54,711 bases of DNA from Gemmatimonas sp. (GTDB lineage: Bacteria; Gemmatimonadota; Gemmatimonadetes; Gemmatimonadales; Gemmatimonadaceae): positions 1-54,711 of the forward strand of contig PNKL01000016.1 of NCBI GenBank assembly GCA_013822425.1, read 5' to 3'. Shown piece by piece: positions 30,986 to 39,775 of this stretch. Position 1 is the stretch's first letter. Each line of letters begins with the position of its first letter. A program made the position numbers and the translations under genes. The notes beneath the pieces were generated by a model. That model worked only from the letters and a program-made list of their open reading frames with translations. It ran no database searches and was not told where the DNA came from.

Positions 30986-33832
30986 TCAAGCGCTCAGCAC
31001 CGCCTGCACGCGAGCGAGGAGTTCAGCAGGCGTGAAGGGTTTCGTGAGCAGCTCTGAATCGCCCACCAGCCCCCCGTCTTCGGCGATGACATCCGATGCA
31101 AAGCCGGACATGAAGAGCACGCGCGCGTTCGGTCGCGCCTGTCGAAAGCGGAGCGCCAGTTCGCGCCCATTCAGTCCCGGCATCACCACATCGGTGAGCA
31201 GCAAGTCGATGCGCCCCGCGTGGGCCGCGGCGCGGGTGAGCGCCTCGTCACCGTCGCGCGCGGCCAGTACCCGATAACCCGCGCGCGTGAGCGCGGTGCG
31301 CACGAGTTCGCGCACGGCACTTTCATCCTCGACCACGAGCAGGGTGCGCGCGCTGACCTCGTCCGGCACCGCGGGATTGAGGCGCACGTCTGGCAGCGGC
31401 AGCGCCGAGGCGACCAGATGAGGCACCGTCTCGGCCAGAGGCAGCAGGACCCGCACGCGCGTCCCCACGCCCACCACGCTTTCGACGAAGATCGTGCCCC
31501 CGTGCTGGCGCGCGATGCCGTATGCGGTGGACAGGCCGAGCCCCGTCCCCTTGCCGCGCGGCTTTGTGGTGAAAAAGGGATCGAACGCCCGCTGGCGCGT
31601 CGCATCATCCATCCCCACGCCGAAGTCGCCCACGCTGATCACACCGTAGCGGCCAGCGGGCAGCGGCTCCGGATCCTTGGGATCCGGCGCCAGGTGATCC
31701 TCGGTGCCGACATGCACCTCCACCCGCCCGCCGTCGGGCATGGCGTCGGCCGCGTTGAGCACGAGGTTCATCAAGACCTGCTGCACCTTTGCCCGGTCGG
31801 CCACCACCACGACGCCCGGCTCCATCACCAAGACGAGTTCATGGTTCACTCTCAGCGATTTCCGGAGCAGCGGCTCGAACTCGGCGACCGCGTCGGCAAG
31901 GTCAAGGCGTCGCGTGTCGAGCACCTGCGCGCGCCCGAAGGCAAGCAGCTGCGCCACCACTTCCTTGGCGCGTCCGGCCGCGGTGCGCACGAGCGACAGG
32001 TCCTTCCGCGCCGGGCTGTCCGCGGGAACGCCCGCGAGGGCGAGATCGGTGTACCCGACGATGGGCGTCAGCAGGTTGTTGAAGTCGTGCGCGATGCCGC
32101 CGGCGAGGCGCCCGATGCCCTCCATCTTCTGCGCCTGCACGAGTTGCTCGAGCGTCTCGCGGTACTTTGCCTCGCTCGCCTGCACGGCGTGGGCATCGGA
32201 ATCGCGCCGTTCACGCAGCGCATGGTCCAGGCGCAGGAATTGCGCGCCCAGCATTCGAATCTCCTGCACTGGGCTCTCGCCCAAGTGCTGGAGCGTTTCG
32301 CGCGGCACGGGACGCCCGTCGGCAAGGTCCTCCGCCACGGCACCGATGGATTGCAGCGGCGCCACAAGCTGGGCGCCGAGCCGCCGCGCCACCGCGTACA
32401 CGGAGAGCAGCGCGACGAGCATGAGCACGACGAGGGCTGCCGACGTCGGCATCAACGTCCGGTGCACCGTCGACAACGGCTCGTCCGCGAGCACGGTGAA
32501 CGGGAACGTGGCGAGGGGCTGCGCAATCGTGAGCCGGGGCGATACGCCGAGGCGCGCGACATACGACTCGCCGCCGCGCGCCGCGATGAGGCGCGGGACG
32601 TCGCTGGCTTCGGCCGTCGCCTCGACCGCCTCGCGCCGGCGATCGTCACCCGGCTTCCAGCGCGGGCTCGAACTCGCGACCACTCGTCCCGCCCGGTCGA
32701 GCAGCTGCACGACGCCTTCGTCGCTTGCGACTCGCGCTCTCAGGATCGATCGCAGCGCGCTCGCATTGAGGGCACCCATCACCACGCCGCCAAAGTCACC
32801 CTCCGACGTGGTCACCGGCACCACGAGGGGGAGGATCGGTGCAACGGCGGCCGGGCGCACCTGGAGCTGCCCCAGGACGATCTCGCCGAAGGCCGGACGC
32901 CTCGTGGCCCGCGCCACCCCGAAGTACGACCGCGCGCTGAGATCGAGCCCCTTGAGCGGCTCGCCCGTCAGCGAGGTCTCCGGCGCCGACGCCGTGACGA
33001 TGCCGGCGTCATTTGTCACGAGGATGTTCAGGAACTCCGGACGCGCCTTCAGGAAGTCGTGCAGAAGACCCGTCCGGCGCGGCTCCGCACTTCCCCGCAG
33101 CACGAGGAGCGAGTGATTCAGGTCTTCCAGCGTGCCGAGGCGCGCCTGAAAGAACTGGTCCGCCACCTCGTCCGCGTCCACCGCCGCCCGGTGGAGCTGC
33201 GCCGATGTCTCGTTCAGGGCCGCAGAGTTCGAGGCCCGCGCCAGCAACAGCGCAATGACGGTCATCGGCACCATCACGAGGGGCACCGTCCGGTCGAAGA
33301 GCACCTCGCTCCACGTGCGCATCGATTCCGCCGGAAGCCCCAGCCGGACGCGCACGAGCGCGCTCCGTGACACCCATTCGGCGACCACGGCGTTCATGGT
33401 GCCGTTCAGCAACTGCTTGACGAGAAGGAGCAGCACGTAGCCGGCGGGCAGCTGCAGCCACAGGATCGCGGCGACCGCGTCGAGAAGAGCCCCGAGCGTC
33501 AGCCAGAACAGCATATCCGCAACAACGAGGCTGCGCGTGCGCGCGGCCAGTCGCGTCACGACGAACCCCTCGACGGCGTAGAGCGCGATGGCGGCCACGG
33601 TAACCTCGGCGACCTCGCTCCTCGAGGTGAAGCCGATTGCCACGGCGACGAGGCCGGGCAGCACGCCCAGCCGCTGGAATGCCAGCAGCACGAACGCCCC
33701 GCCCAGCGCAAATTCCGGTGACACGCTCGACACGATCGGCGCGGGGATCTGGTTGAGCGCGAGAGCCGCCACGCCGCATGCGATGCCCCACGCCAGGCGC
33801 TGCACGAAAGGACGCGCCGCGATGCCGCTCAC
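30986..33832 (-). CDS. Hybrid sensor histidine kinase / response regulator
   Basis: 948 residues. About 1-195: six or more membrane helices (a MASE-type integral sensor). About 205-455: extracytoplasmic Cache-like sensor flanked by helices, with ARSYFGVARATRRPAFGEIV. A final helix (about 460-485) leads to a linker and the kinase core: HisKA with the phospho-acceptor His582 in GGIAHDFNNLL, then a GHKL ATPase (NLVLNAADAMPDGG, DFGVGMDD, GKGTGLGLSTAYGI). The C-terminal receiver (about 830-945) has LLVVEDESAVRELV, phospho-acceptor Asp881 in LLLTDVVMPG and LTKPFTP. The AHDFNNLL type of HisKA is usual for hybrid kinases. Signal and output partner unknown. Confidence 0.9.
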   Translation of the reverse strand: MSGIAARPFVQRLAWGIACGVAALALNQIPAPIVSSVSPEFALGGAFVLLAFQRLGVLPGLVAVAIGFTSRSEVAEVTVAAIALYAVEGFVVTRLAARTRSLVVADMLFWLTLGALLDAVAAILWLQLPAGYVLLLLVKQLLNGTMNAVVAEWVSRSALVRVRLGLPAESMRTWSEVLFDRTVPLVMVPMTVIALLLARASNSAALNETSAQLHRAAVDADEVADQFFQARLGTLEDLNHSLLVLRGSAEPRRTGLLHDFLKARPEFLNILVTNDAGIVTASAPETSLTGEPLKGLDLSARSYFGVARATRRPAFGEIVLGQLQVRPAAVAPILPLVVPVTTSEGDFGGVVMGALNASALRSILRARVASDEGVVQLLDRAGRVVASSSPRWKPGDDRRREAVEATAEASDVPRLIAARGGESYVARLGVSPRLTIAQPLATFPFTVLADEPLSTVHRTLMPTSAALVVLMLVALLSVYAVARRLGAQLVAPLQSIGAVAEDLADGRPVPRETLQHLGESPVQEIRMLGAQFLRLDHALRERRDSDAHAVQASEAKYRETLEQLVQAQKMEGIGRLAGGIAHDFNNLLTPIVGYTDLALAGVPADSPARKDLSLVRTAAGRAKEVVAQLLAFGRAQVLDTRRLDLADAVAEFEPLLRKSLRVNHELVLVMEPGVVVVADRAKVQQVLMNLVLNAADAMPDGGRVEVHVGTEDHLAPDPKDPEPLPAGRYGVISVGDFGVGMDDATRQRAFDPFFTTKPRGKGTGLGLSTAYGIARQHGGTIFVESVVGVGTRVRVLLPLAETVPHLVASALPLPDVRLNPAVPDEVSARTLLVVEDESAVRELVRTALTRAGYRVLAARDGDEALTRAAAHAGRIDLLLTDVVMPGLNGRELALRFRQARPNARVLFMSGFASDVIAEDGGLVGDSELLTKPFTPAELLARVQAVLSA

Positions 33833-34060
33833 GGTGGTCGCTGGCCAGTCGGGGTGGGGCGCGGACGCATGGCCCTAACAATTGGCATCCGACGTCGGCA
33901 GGGCAACGGCTGGCCGCGACGCAGGCAACCGAACATCTTCCCCCGGCCCGCGTCGCACCCGTCCGCGCCACCGCTCCCCGACCCCGTGCGCCTCGCCCTC
34001 CCCAGCGCTGGCTATCATCCGTCCGTAAGGACTGACGCTCCTCTTTCCTGGACCCGCCTC

Positions 34061-35737
34061 ATGCTCCGACTGATTTCGTGCTGCCTCCTCTTCGCCGGCA
34101 TCCCCGCCGTCGCGCTTGCACAGGGCGCGACGCCGACTGCCGATCTCATCGTTACCAATGCGCGCATCTATACCTCGGATGATACGCGCCCCGTGGTGCA
34201 GGCCGTCGCCGTGGCGGGCGGCAGGGTGCTGTTCGCGGGCAACGCCGCTGGCGCCATGGCGCTGAAGGGAGCCGCGACGCGCGTCCTCGACCTGGGCGGA
34301 CGCACGGTGATCCCGGGCATGATTGACGCGCACGGCCACGTGGCCGGCCTTGGCGACGCGCTGCACATCGTGGACCTCACGGGCACCATGTCCTACGACG
34401 AAGTGGTGGCGCGCGTCGCCGAACGGGCGAAGAACACGCCCAAGGGCGAGTGGGTGCTCGGCCGCGGCTGGGACCAGAACGACTGGGGCGACACGCGGTT
34501 CCCGACGCACGACAAGATGTCTGCCGCGGTCCCCGATCACCCAGTGTACATCGTCCGCGTGGACGGGCACGCCGGCCTCGCCAACCTCAAGGCGCTGCAG
34601 GCGGCGGGCGTCATTGCCGCCACTCAGGATCCCTCCGGCGGGCACATCGAGCGCACCGCCGACGGCAGCCCGTCCGGCGTCTTCGTGGACAATGCGCAAG
34701 GACTCGTGCGGCGTGCCATCCCGCGCCAGACGCGCGATGACGTGAAGCGGGCGATCCTCGACGCGGTGCGCGAGGCGCAGCGCTGGGGGCTGACGGGCGT
34801 GCACGATGCCGGCGCCGGCGCCACCGCCCTGGACGTGTACGAGGAGCTCGCGAAGGCCGGCCAACTGAAGTTTCGCCTCTACGCGATGATCAGCGACAAC
34901 GCCCCGACAATTGACGCCTGGTTCAAGCGCGGCCCGCTGATGGACGCGTACAACGGCTCGCTCTGGGTGCGCTCCATCAAGCTCTACTCCGACGGCGCGC
35001 TTGGCTCCCGCGGCGCCGCCCTGCTCGAACCCTACAGCGACGACCCCAGGAACACGGGCCTGCTCGTCTCGCCGCCGGCCCACATCCAGGACGTCGCCAC
35101 GCGCGCGCTCAAGACCGGCTTCCAGGTCAACTCCCATGCCATCGGCGACCGCGGCAACCGCGTCGTGCTCGATGCCTACGCCGCGGCGCTGAAGGCCGTG
35201 CCGACCGCCGACCACCGGTTCCGCGTCGAGCACGCACAGATTCTCAACTTCGACGACGTGACGCGCTTCGCGTCGCTTGGCGTCATTCCGTCCATGCAGG
35301 CGAGCCACCAGACCAGCGACATGTATTGGGCCGGCGCACGACTCGGCGAGCAGCGCCTGCTTGGCGCCTACGCCTGGCGGTCGCTGCTCAACACCGGCGT
35401 GGTGGTGCCGAACGGCAGCGACTTCCCGGTTGAGCAGGTCAACCCGCTGATCTCGTTCCACTCCGCCGTCTCCCGGCAGGATGCGCGCGACTGGCCGCCC
35501 GGGGGCTGGTACCCGGCCGAACGGATGACGCGCGAGGAAGCGTTGAAGTCCATCACCATCTGGGCGGCGCATGCCGGCTTCCAGGAGAAGGTCCTCGGGT
35601 CGCTGTCCCCCGGCAAGTACGCCGACTTCGTGGTGCTCGACCAGGACATCATGCGCGTTCCCGCTGAGCTCATCCTGCGCACCAAGGTGCTGCAGACCTG
35701 GGTGGGTGGAGCACGAGTGTACGAGGCGGCGCCATGA
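34061..35737 (+). CDS. Exported amidohydrolase (Amidohydro_3, YtcJ-like)
   Basis: 558 residues; I chose ATG 34061 because MLRLISCCLLFAGIPAVALAQG is a signal peptide. Metal site: the HxH in MIDAHGHVAGLG, carboxylate or Lys region near SIKLYSDGALGSRGAALL, His in VNSHAIGDRGNR, His in FRVEHAQIL, and Asp in NGSDFPVEQVNP. The DLIVTNARIYT opening and the LSPGKYADFVVLDQD ending are the composite-domain strands of the superfamily. Hydrolyses an amide-type substrate that cannot be named. Coupled to the downstream membrane protein by a 4-nt overlap. Confidence 0.88.
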   Translation: MLRLISCCLLFAGIPAVALAQGATPTADLIVTNARIYTSDDTRPVVQAVAVAGGRVLFAGNAAGAMALKGAATRVLDLGGRTVIPGMIDAHGHVAGLGDALHIVDLTGTMSYDEVVARVAERAKNTPKGEWVLGRGWDQNDWGDTRFPTHDKMSAAVPDHPVYIVRVDGHAGLANLKALQAAGVIAATQDPSGGHIERTADGSPSGVFVDNAQGLVRRAIPRQTRDDVKRAILDAVREAQRWGLTGVHDAGAGATALDVYEELAKAGQLKFRLYAMISDNAPTIDAWFKRGPLMDAYNGSLWVRSIKLYSDGALGSRGAALLEPYSDDPRNTGLLVSPPAHIQDVATRALKTGFQVNSHAIGDRGNRVVLDAYAAALKAVPTADHRFRVEHAQILNFDDVTRFASLGVIPSMQASHQTSDMYWAGARLGEQRLLGAYAWRSLLNTGVVVPNGSDFPVEQVNPLISFHSAVSRQDARDWPPGGWYPAERMTREEALKSITIWAAHAGFQEKVLGSLSPGKYADFVVLDQDIMRVPAELILRTKVLQTWVGGARVYEAAP

Positions 35738-36117
35738 CACCCGCACCGAGCGCCAAGGTGTTCTTCCTGATCCGTCTCGCCATGACGGTGGGAGTGATCA
35801 CCTTCATCGCGGTCGCCTGGTTCCTCCACGGACGCGGACAGCCTCCGCTGATGTCACTGTCGTCACTGACAACGCTCACCACGGTGATGTACACGTCGGT
35901 CGGCATCGCCGCGGCGGTGGTCATGGCGCTGCGGCTGCGCATCGCCAGCGCGGAACCCGCGATGCGACGCTCGCTGTCGGTGGTGGCGTGGGCGGTCGGG
36001 GAGTTCGCCGCCCTCTTCGGCGGGGTGCTCCTGTTTCTCACCGGCGAGTGGCGGCTCGTGCTCCCCGGCGCGCTCGTCTTTGCCCTGGCGCTCGCGGCGG
36101 TGCGAATCCCCGAATGA
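35734..36117 (+). CDS. Small membrane protein of unknown function
   Basis: 127 residues, with four hydrophobic helices: about 10-29, 43-65, 78-102 and 106-122. It starts within the stop of the amidohydrolase gene (ATGA), so it is co-translated. No cysteines or motif I recognise. A 10-bp hairpin (36136-36163) follows the stop, between this gene and the convergent TSUP gene. Confidence 0.65.
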   Translation: MTPAPSAKVFFLIRLAMTVGVITFIAVAWFLHGRGQPPLMSLSSLTTLTTVMYTSVGIAAAVVMALRLRIASAEPAMRRSLSVVAWAVGEFAALFGGVLLFLTGEWRLVLPGALVFALALAAVRIPE

Positions 36118-36135
36118 CCTGACGGCTGTACGACA

Positions 36136-36163
36136 ACCGATGCCGCGGACAGCCGGCATCGGT
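36136..36163. terminator. Hairpin between convergent genes
   Basis: ACCGATGCCG (36136-36145) pairs perfectly with CGGCATCGGT (36154-36163) around an 8-nt loop. Both flanking genes end here. No T-run follows on either side, so a bidirectional terminator is possible but unproven. Confidence 0.4.
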
Positions 36164-36180
36164 CACCCATCACCCGCCGG

Positions 36181-36537
36181 TCATCCCACCCACATTTTCA
36201 CGGCTACGCCGGCGAGAACGACCGCGAAGAGCCGTCGCAGGAACGCATCGCCCATCGCCTGCGCGAGCTGCGCACCCACCCAGGCGCCGAAGAACAGCCC
36301 CACCGCCACCCAGAGTGACGCCCGCCAGTTGAGGTGGCCGCCTCGATAATACGACCAGGCGCCCAGCGCACCGACCGGCAGCAACAGCGCGCCGAGCGAG
36401 GTGCCGATGGCGGTCTGCATCGGCAGGCGCGCGACATAGACGAGCGCCGGTACGATGACAATGCCGCCGCCAATGCCGAAGAGCCCGGCGAGCACGCCGG
36501 CGGCGAGACCGATGACCACCAGTAGGGTCGAGTCCAT
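36181..36537 (-). CDS. Half-size TSUP (TauE/SafE) family permease
   Basis: 118 residues, one copy of the TSUP repeat: VIGLAAGVLAGLFGIGGGIVIVPAL, the family's GxxxGxxGxGGG(x)xxxP signature, then AIGTSLGALLLPVGALGAWSYYRGG and a final helix ending VKMWVG. Full-length members have two such repeats and ~250 residues, so this one must pair with itself or another protein. It would move small anions such as sulfite or organosulfonates in known relatives. Convergent with the gene at 35734. Confidence 0.75.
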   Translation of the reverse strand: MDSTLLVVIGLAAGVLAGLFGIGGGIVIVPALVYVARLPMQTAIGTSLGALLLPVGALGAWSYYRGGHLNWRASLWVAVGLFFGAWVGAQLAQAMGDAFLRRLFAVVLAGVAVKMWVG

Positions 36538-36688
36538 TGCTCAGAAGACCTGGAAAGTGTGGGGCCGTACGTGAAGGCCGGACACGGCCGGCCGGCGGGG
36601 GGCGGTCCATCTGGTCGTGGGGAGCGGTTGTCTGGATTTCAATCCCTCGCCCGCCTAACATACGCGGGTCTTCTCTCCCTCAACACCC

Positions 36689-38029
36689 ATGACCTCCATG
36701 CGCGCACCATTTCGCTCGCGCGGCGCGGCGCTCACCGCCGCCATGCTGCTCTCGGCAGGCTGTCACATCGCATTCCGTGGGTCTCCCGCGGTGCTCACGA
36801 CGCCCGCCGCCGATCAGATGCGGTCGGACGTCACCTACCTCGCGAGCGAGGCCCTCGAGGGGCGCGGCACCGGCACCCCCGGCAACGACAGCGCCGCCTT
36901 CTTCATCGCCCATCGGTACAACGCGCTGCGGCTCGCCAGCATCGCGCAGACCGATCGCCCGTCGTGCGCCAAGGGGGGCGTGACCGGCAAGGCGGAGTGC
37001 TTTGTCCTGCCGTTCACCGCCAGCGTCCCGGTGCGCACCGCGGCACCGCGGCTGCTCAGGACGCAGAACGTCGCCGCAATCATACCCGGCCGCGGCCCCC
37101 TGACCGGCGAATATGTCATCGTTGGCGCACACTTCGATCATGTCGGCCGCGACTCGTCGAGCGCACGCGATCCCGAGAAGGGGCGCGTCATCCGCCCCGG
37201 GGCCGACGACAACGGATCAGGCACGGTGGCCGTGATGGAGATCGCGCGCCGCCTGGCGCGCCGCCCCACCAACCGCTCCGTAATCATCGTCAACTTCTCA
37301 GGCGAGGAGCTCGGCCTCCTTGGCAGCGAGCAGTTCGTTAACCACCTCCCGGTGCCGAAAGAAAAGGTGCAGGCAATGGTCAACCTCGACATGGTTGGCC
37401 GGATGAAGAACGACAAGCTCATCGTCTATGGCGTGGCCACCGCCACGGAGATGAAGGGCATCGTTGACAGCGCCAACGTCGAGCCCAGGCTCACCCTCGC
37501 GGCCGTCGGTGATGGCGAGGGACCAAGCGATCACGCCGCGTTCTACCGCAAGGACCTGCCCGTCCTGCACCTCTTCACCGACGTGCACGACGATTACCAC
37601 TCGGCCGCCGACGTGGCGGACCGGCTCAACATCGACGGGCTCGTGCGCATCGCCGACTATACGGAGCGCGTCGTGCGCGCCCTGGCAGACCACCCGTCGC
37701 GACTCACCTTCCAGCGCGTGCAGACGGCGGGCGCCAACCGTCCGTCGGCGCGGCCGGGCGGCGGCGCGTACCTGGGATCGGTGCCCGACATGGGCGCGGC
37801 CGACGTGAAGGGCATGAAACTCTCCGGGGTGCGTCCAGGCAGCCCGGCCGAGAAGGGCGGCCTCAGGGCCGGGGACATCATCATCAAGTTCGGCGGCAAG
37901 ACGATCAACAACATTTACGACTACACGGACGCGCTCGGGTCGCACAAGCCGGGTGACGTGGTCGAGGTCGTCGTGGAGCGCGTGGACGGGCAGGTGACGC
38001 TACAGATCACGCTTGGGACGCGCGGATGA
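36689..38029 (+). CDS. M28 family zinc peptidase lipoprotein with PDZ domain
   Basis: 446 residues. A lipobox LLSAGC (Cys25) follows the signal, so it is anchored in the outer or inner membrane. The M28 domain spans about 40-330 with metal ligands His148 (GAHFDHVG), Asp173 (PGADDNGSG), Glu206/207 (SGEELGLLGSEQ), Asp234 (NLDMVG) and His304 (DDYHSAADV). Residues about 355-446 form a PDZ domain (GVRPGSPAEKGGLRAGDIIIKFGGKTINNIYDY). The combination is known in bacterial aminopeptidases outside the cytoplasm. Followed by a repeat-rich stretch. Confidence 0.9.
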   Translation: MTSMRAPFRSRGAALTAAMLLSAGCHIAFRGSPAVLTTPAADQMRSDVTYLASEALEGRGTGTPGNDSAAFFIAHRYNALRLASIAQTDRPSCAKGGVTGKAECFVLPFTASVPVRTAAPRLLRTQNVAAIIPGRGPLTGEYVIVGAHFDHVGRDSSSARDPEKGRVIRPGADDNGSGTVAVMEIARRLARRPTNRSVIIVNFSGEELGLLGSEQFVNHLPVPKEKVQAMVNLDMVGRMKNDKLIVYGVATATEMKGIVDSANVEPRLTLAAVGDGEGPSDHAAFYRKDLPVLHLFTDVHDDYHSAADVADRLNIDGLVRIADYTERVVRALADHPSRLTFQRVQTAGANRPSARPGGGAYLGSVPDMGAADVKGMKLSGVRPGSPAEKGGLRAGDIIIKFGGKTINNIYDYTDALGSHKPGDVVEVVVERVDGQVTLQITLGTRG

Positions 38030-38056
38030 TGGATGGAGAGCTCCCAATCCGTAATT

Positions 38057-38087
38057 CCCCGTCCGTGATCATCCCCGTCCGTGATCA
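38057..38087 (+). repeat. 15-bp direct repeat
   Basis: CCCCGTCCGTGATCA occurs at 38057-38071 and again at 38073-38087, one base apart. It begins 28 bases after the M28 stop, in a 350-base stretch that has no convincing gene. Confidence 0.8.
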
Positions 38088-38245
38088 GCGTCTGGTCCTC
38101 CGCCCGCTTTCCCTACCGGCGGCCGAGCAGCGGCGGCTCGGATTCCCCTGGAGCAGCGCGCGGCGCGCGTTTTCCGCGCCGCCGTCATCGACCTCGACGT
38201 CCACCAAGGCGCATGTGAATACAGCGCGGATTGCGAACGATTTTT

Positions 38246-38366
38246 GATTTGGACCCAGGATTACGATCGAGGATTGCGATCCCGGACCGCGACTGGCGAT
38301 GCCTCGCAGGGATCGTCCATCGTAATCCCGAATCGCAATCCTCGATCGTAATCCTGGGTCCAAATC
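38246..38366. repeat. 35-bp perfect inverted repeat, possible MITE or large hairpin
   Basis: Arms 38246-38280 and 38332-38366 are exact reverse complements (left arm starts GATTTGGACCCAGG, ends GGATTGCGAT). The loop is 51 nt. The right arm ends 13 nt before the GTG of the next gene. The arms carry ATCG/AATCC strings like those at 27318-27370. Five T (38241-38245) precede the left arm. No terminal target-site duplication is obvious. Confidence 0.85.
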
Positions 38367-38379
38367 CTAGATTGTAGTT

Positions 38380-39252
38380 GTGCCGTTTTCCGGCTTCACG
38401 AAGTCGACTCCCGTCCCCCTCTACTGGGTCTCCCACGGCCCAGCCGGCGGCGAGCGCCTGGTCGTGCTCCACGGCGGCCCAGGCGCGCATCACGATTACC
38501 TGCTGCCGCAGATGCTCGATCTCGCGCGGGACCGCGAGTGTCTGTTCTACGACCAGCGCGGCGGCGGCCGCTCGCGGCACGACGACGACCGCGCGGCGGT
38601 CACCTGGGAATCGCAGGTGCGCGACCTCGAGGCCATCGTGCGCGAGTTCTCGCTCGACCCGCTTACCATCGTGGGCTACTCGTGGGGGGCGCTGCTCGCC
38701 CTGCTGTACAGCGTGCAGGCGGCGCACGGACACGCCGCGCCGGTCCCGGCGCGGCTCGTCCTCATTGACCCCGCCCCGATCTCGCGGCCATGGCGCATGC
38801 GGTTCGAGGCCGAGTTCGCTGAGCGCCAGCAATCCGTGGCGGTGCAGGCCCTGCGGGACGAGCTCGCCGCGTCCGGCCTGCGCGAGTCTGACCCGGCCGC
38901 GTACCGGCAGAGGGCCTTCGAGCTGGGCGTGGCCGGCTACTTCGCCGACCCGCGCGCCGCCCGCGCCCTCACCCCATTTCGCGTGACCGCTCGCGTGCAG
39001 CAGTCCACGTGGGACTCGCTCGGTGACTTCGACCTCACGACCGCCCTGCGTGACGTCTGCTGTCCGGCCCTCGTCGTTCACGGAAGGCAAGACCCCATCC
39101 CCCTGGAGTCGTCGGCCGCCGTGGCCGAGGCGCTCAAGGCCGGGCTCATCGTACTGGATGACTGCGGCCACGTGCCGTATGTTGAGCAACCGGAGGCGCT
39201 CTTTCGCGCCGTCCGGGACTTTCTCGACCGCACCTCGCCCACCCCCGCCTGA
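38380..39252 (+). CDS. Alpha/beta hydrolase, proline iminopeptidase-like
   Basis: 290 residues from GTG 38380. The family marks of proline iminopeptidases (S33) are clear: LVVLHGGPGAHHDYLLPQM, CLFYDQRGGGRS, nucleophile elbow GYSWGA, LVVHGRQDPI with the catalytic Asp, and LDDCGHVPYVEQPE with the catalytic His. It likely cleaves N-terminal proline or a related amide in the cytoplasm (no signal). The upstream 35-bp inverted repeat ends 13 nt before the start. The next gene begins 4 nt after its stop. Confidence 0.82.
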   Translation: MPFSGFTKSTPVPLYWVSHGPAGGERLVVLHGGPGAHHDYLLPQMLDLARDRECLFYDQRGGGRSRHDDDRAAVTWESQVRDLEAIVREFSLDPLTIVGYSWGALLALLYSVQAAHGHAAPVPARLVLIDPAPISRPWRMRFEAEFAERQQSVAVQALRDELAASGLRESDPAAYRQRAFELGVAGYFADPRAARALTPFRVTARVQQSTWDSLGDFDLTTALRDVCCPALVVHGRQDPIPLESSAAVAEALKAGLIVLDDCGHVPYVEQPEALFRAVRDFLDRTSPTPA

Positions 39253-39256
39253 CCGC

Positions 39257-39712
39257 ATGAGCGCCTACGACGAGATCTCCCAACCGTACGTTGCCACCAT
39301 CGAAACCGAGGGCAAGCGCTACACGGTATCGGTGCGCATCACGTACGATGGCATCGAGTATGTCGGGCGCCTCTGGTTCGCCGATGAGTCGTGGGACGAT
39401 CTCGGTCTTCCCGACCGCGGCGCGCTCCCCGGGCGGAACAAGGATGAGGTGCTGGCCCTCGCCCGTCGCATCGGTCCCGATGAACTCGTGCGCCGGCACC
39501 GCCGCGCACTCGCCGAAAAGCGTCGGTACCACGGCCTCCGCAAGGCGACGGACGAGATCCTCGCGAAGATCCGCTACCTGAACCAGGTGGCCATCTCGAT
39601 GCGCGCCGGCCTGCTCGACGTGGAGGGGGCGGCGCAGGAAATCGACCTGACCGAGAAACAGCTCCACGCACTGATTGACCGCCTCGCCATCCACGCGGGC
39701 ATCGAGGAATAA
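39257..39712 (+). CDS. Conserved-looking protein of unknown function
   Basis: 151 residues from ATG 39257, 4 nt after the hydrolase stop. A beta-rich first part (PYVATIETEGKRYTVSVRITYDGIEYVGRLWFADES) is followed by charged helices (KDEVLALARRIGPDELVRRHRRALAEKRRYHGLRK) and a helical end (AAQEIDLTEKQLHALIDRLA). No signal or membrane segment. I do not recognise a family. A strong hairpin with T-rich tail follows, so it ends the operon. Confidence 0.6.
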   Translation: MSAYDEISQPYVATIETEGKRYTVSVRITYDGIEYVGRLWFADESWDDLGLPDRGALPGRNKDEVLALARRIGPDELVRRHRRALAEKRRYHGLRKATDEILAKIRYLNQVAISMRAGLLDVEGAAQEIDLTEKQLHALIDRLAIHAGIEE

Positions 39713-39736
39713 GCTCCCCTGTTCCCTGCACCATGG

Positions 39737-39767
39737 ACCCCGGCGGCCCTCGCCGGGGTTATTGTTG
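39737..39767 (+). terminator. Intrinsic terminator
   Basis: ACCCCGGCG (39737-39745) pairs with CGCCGGGGT (39751-39759) around a 5-nt loop and is followed by a T-rich tail, TATTGTTGT. It ends 9 nt before the nth start, so it could also act on nth translation. Confidence 0.6.
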
Positions 39768-39775
39768 TGTACCCG

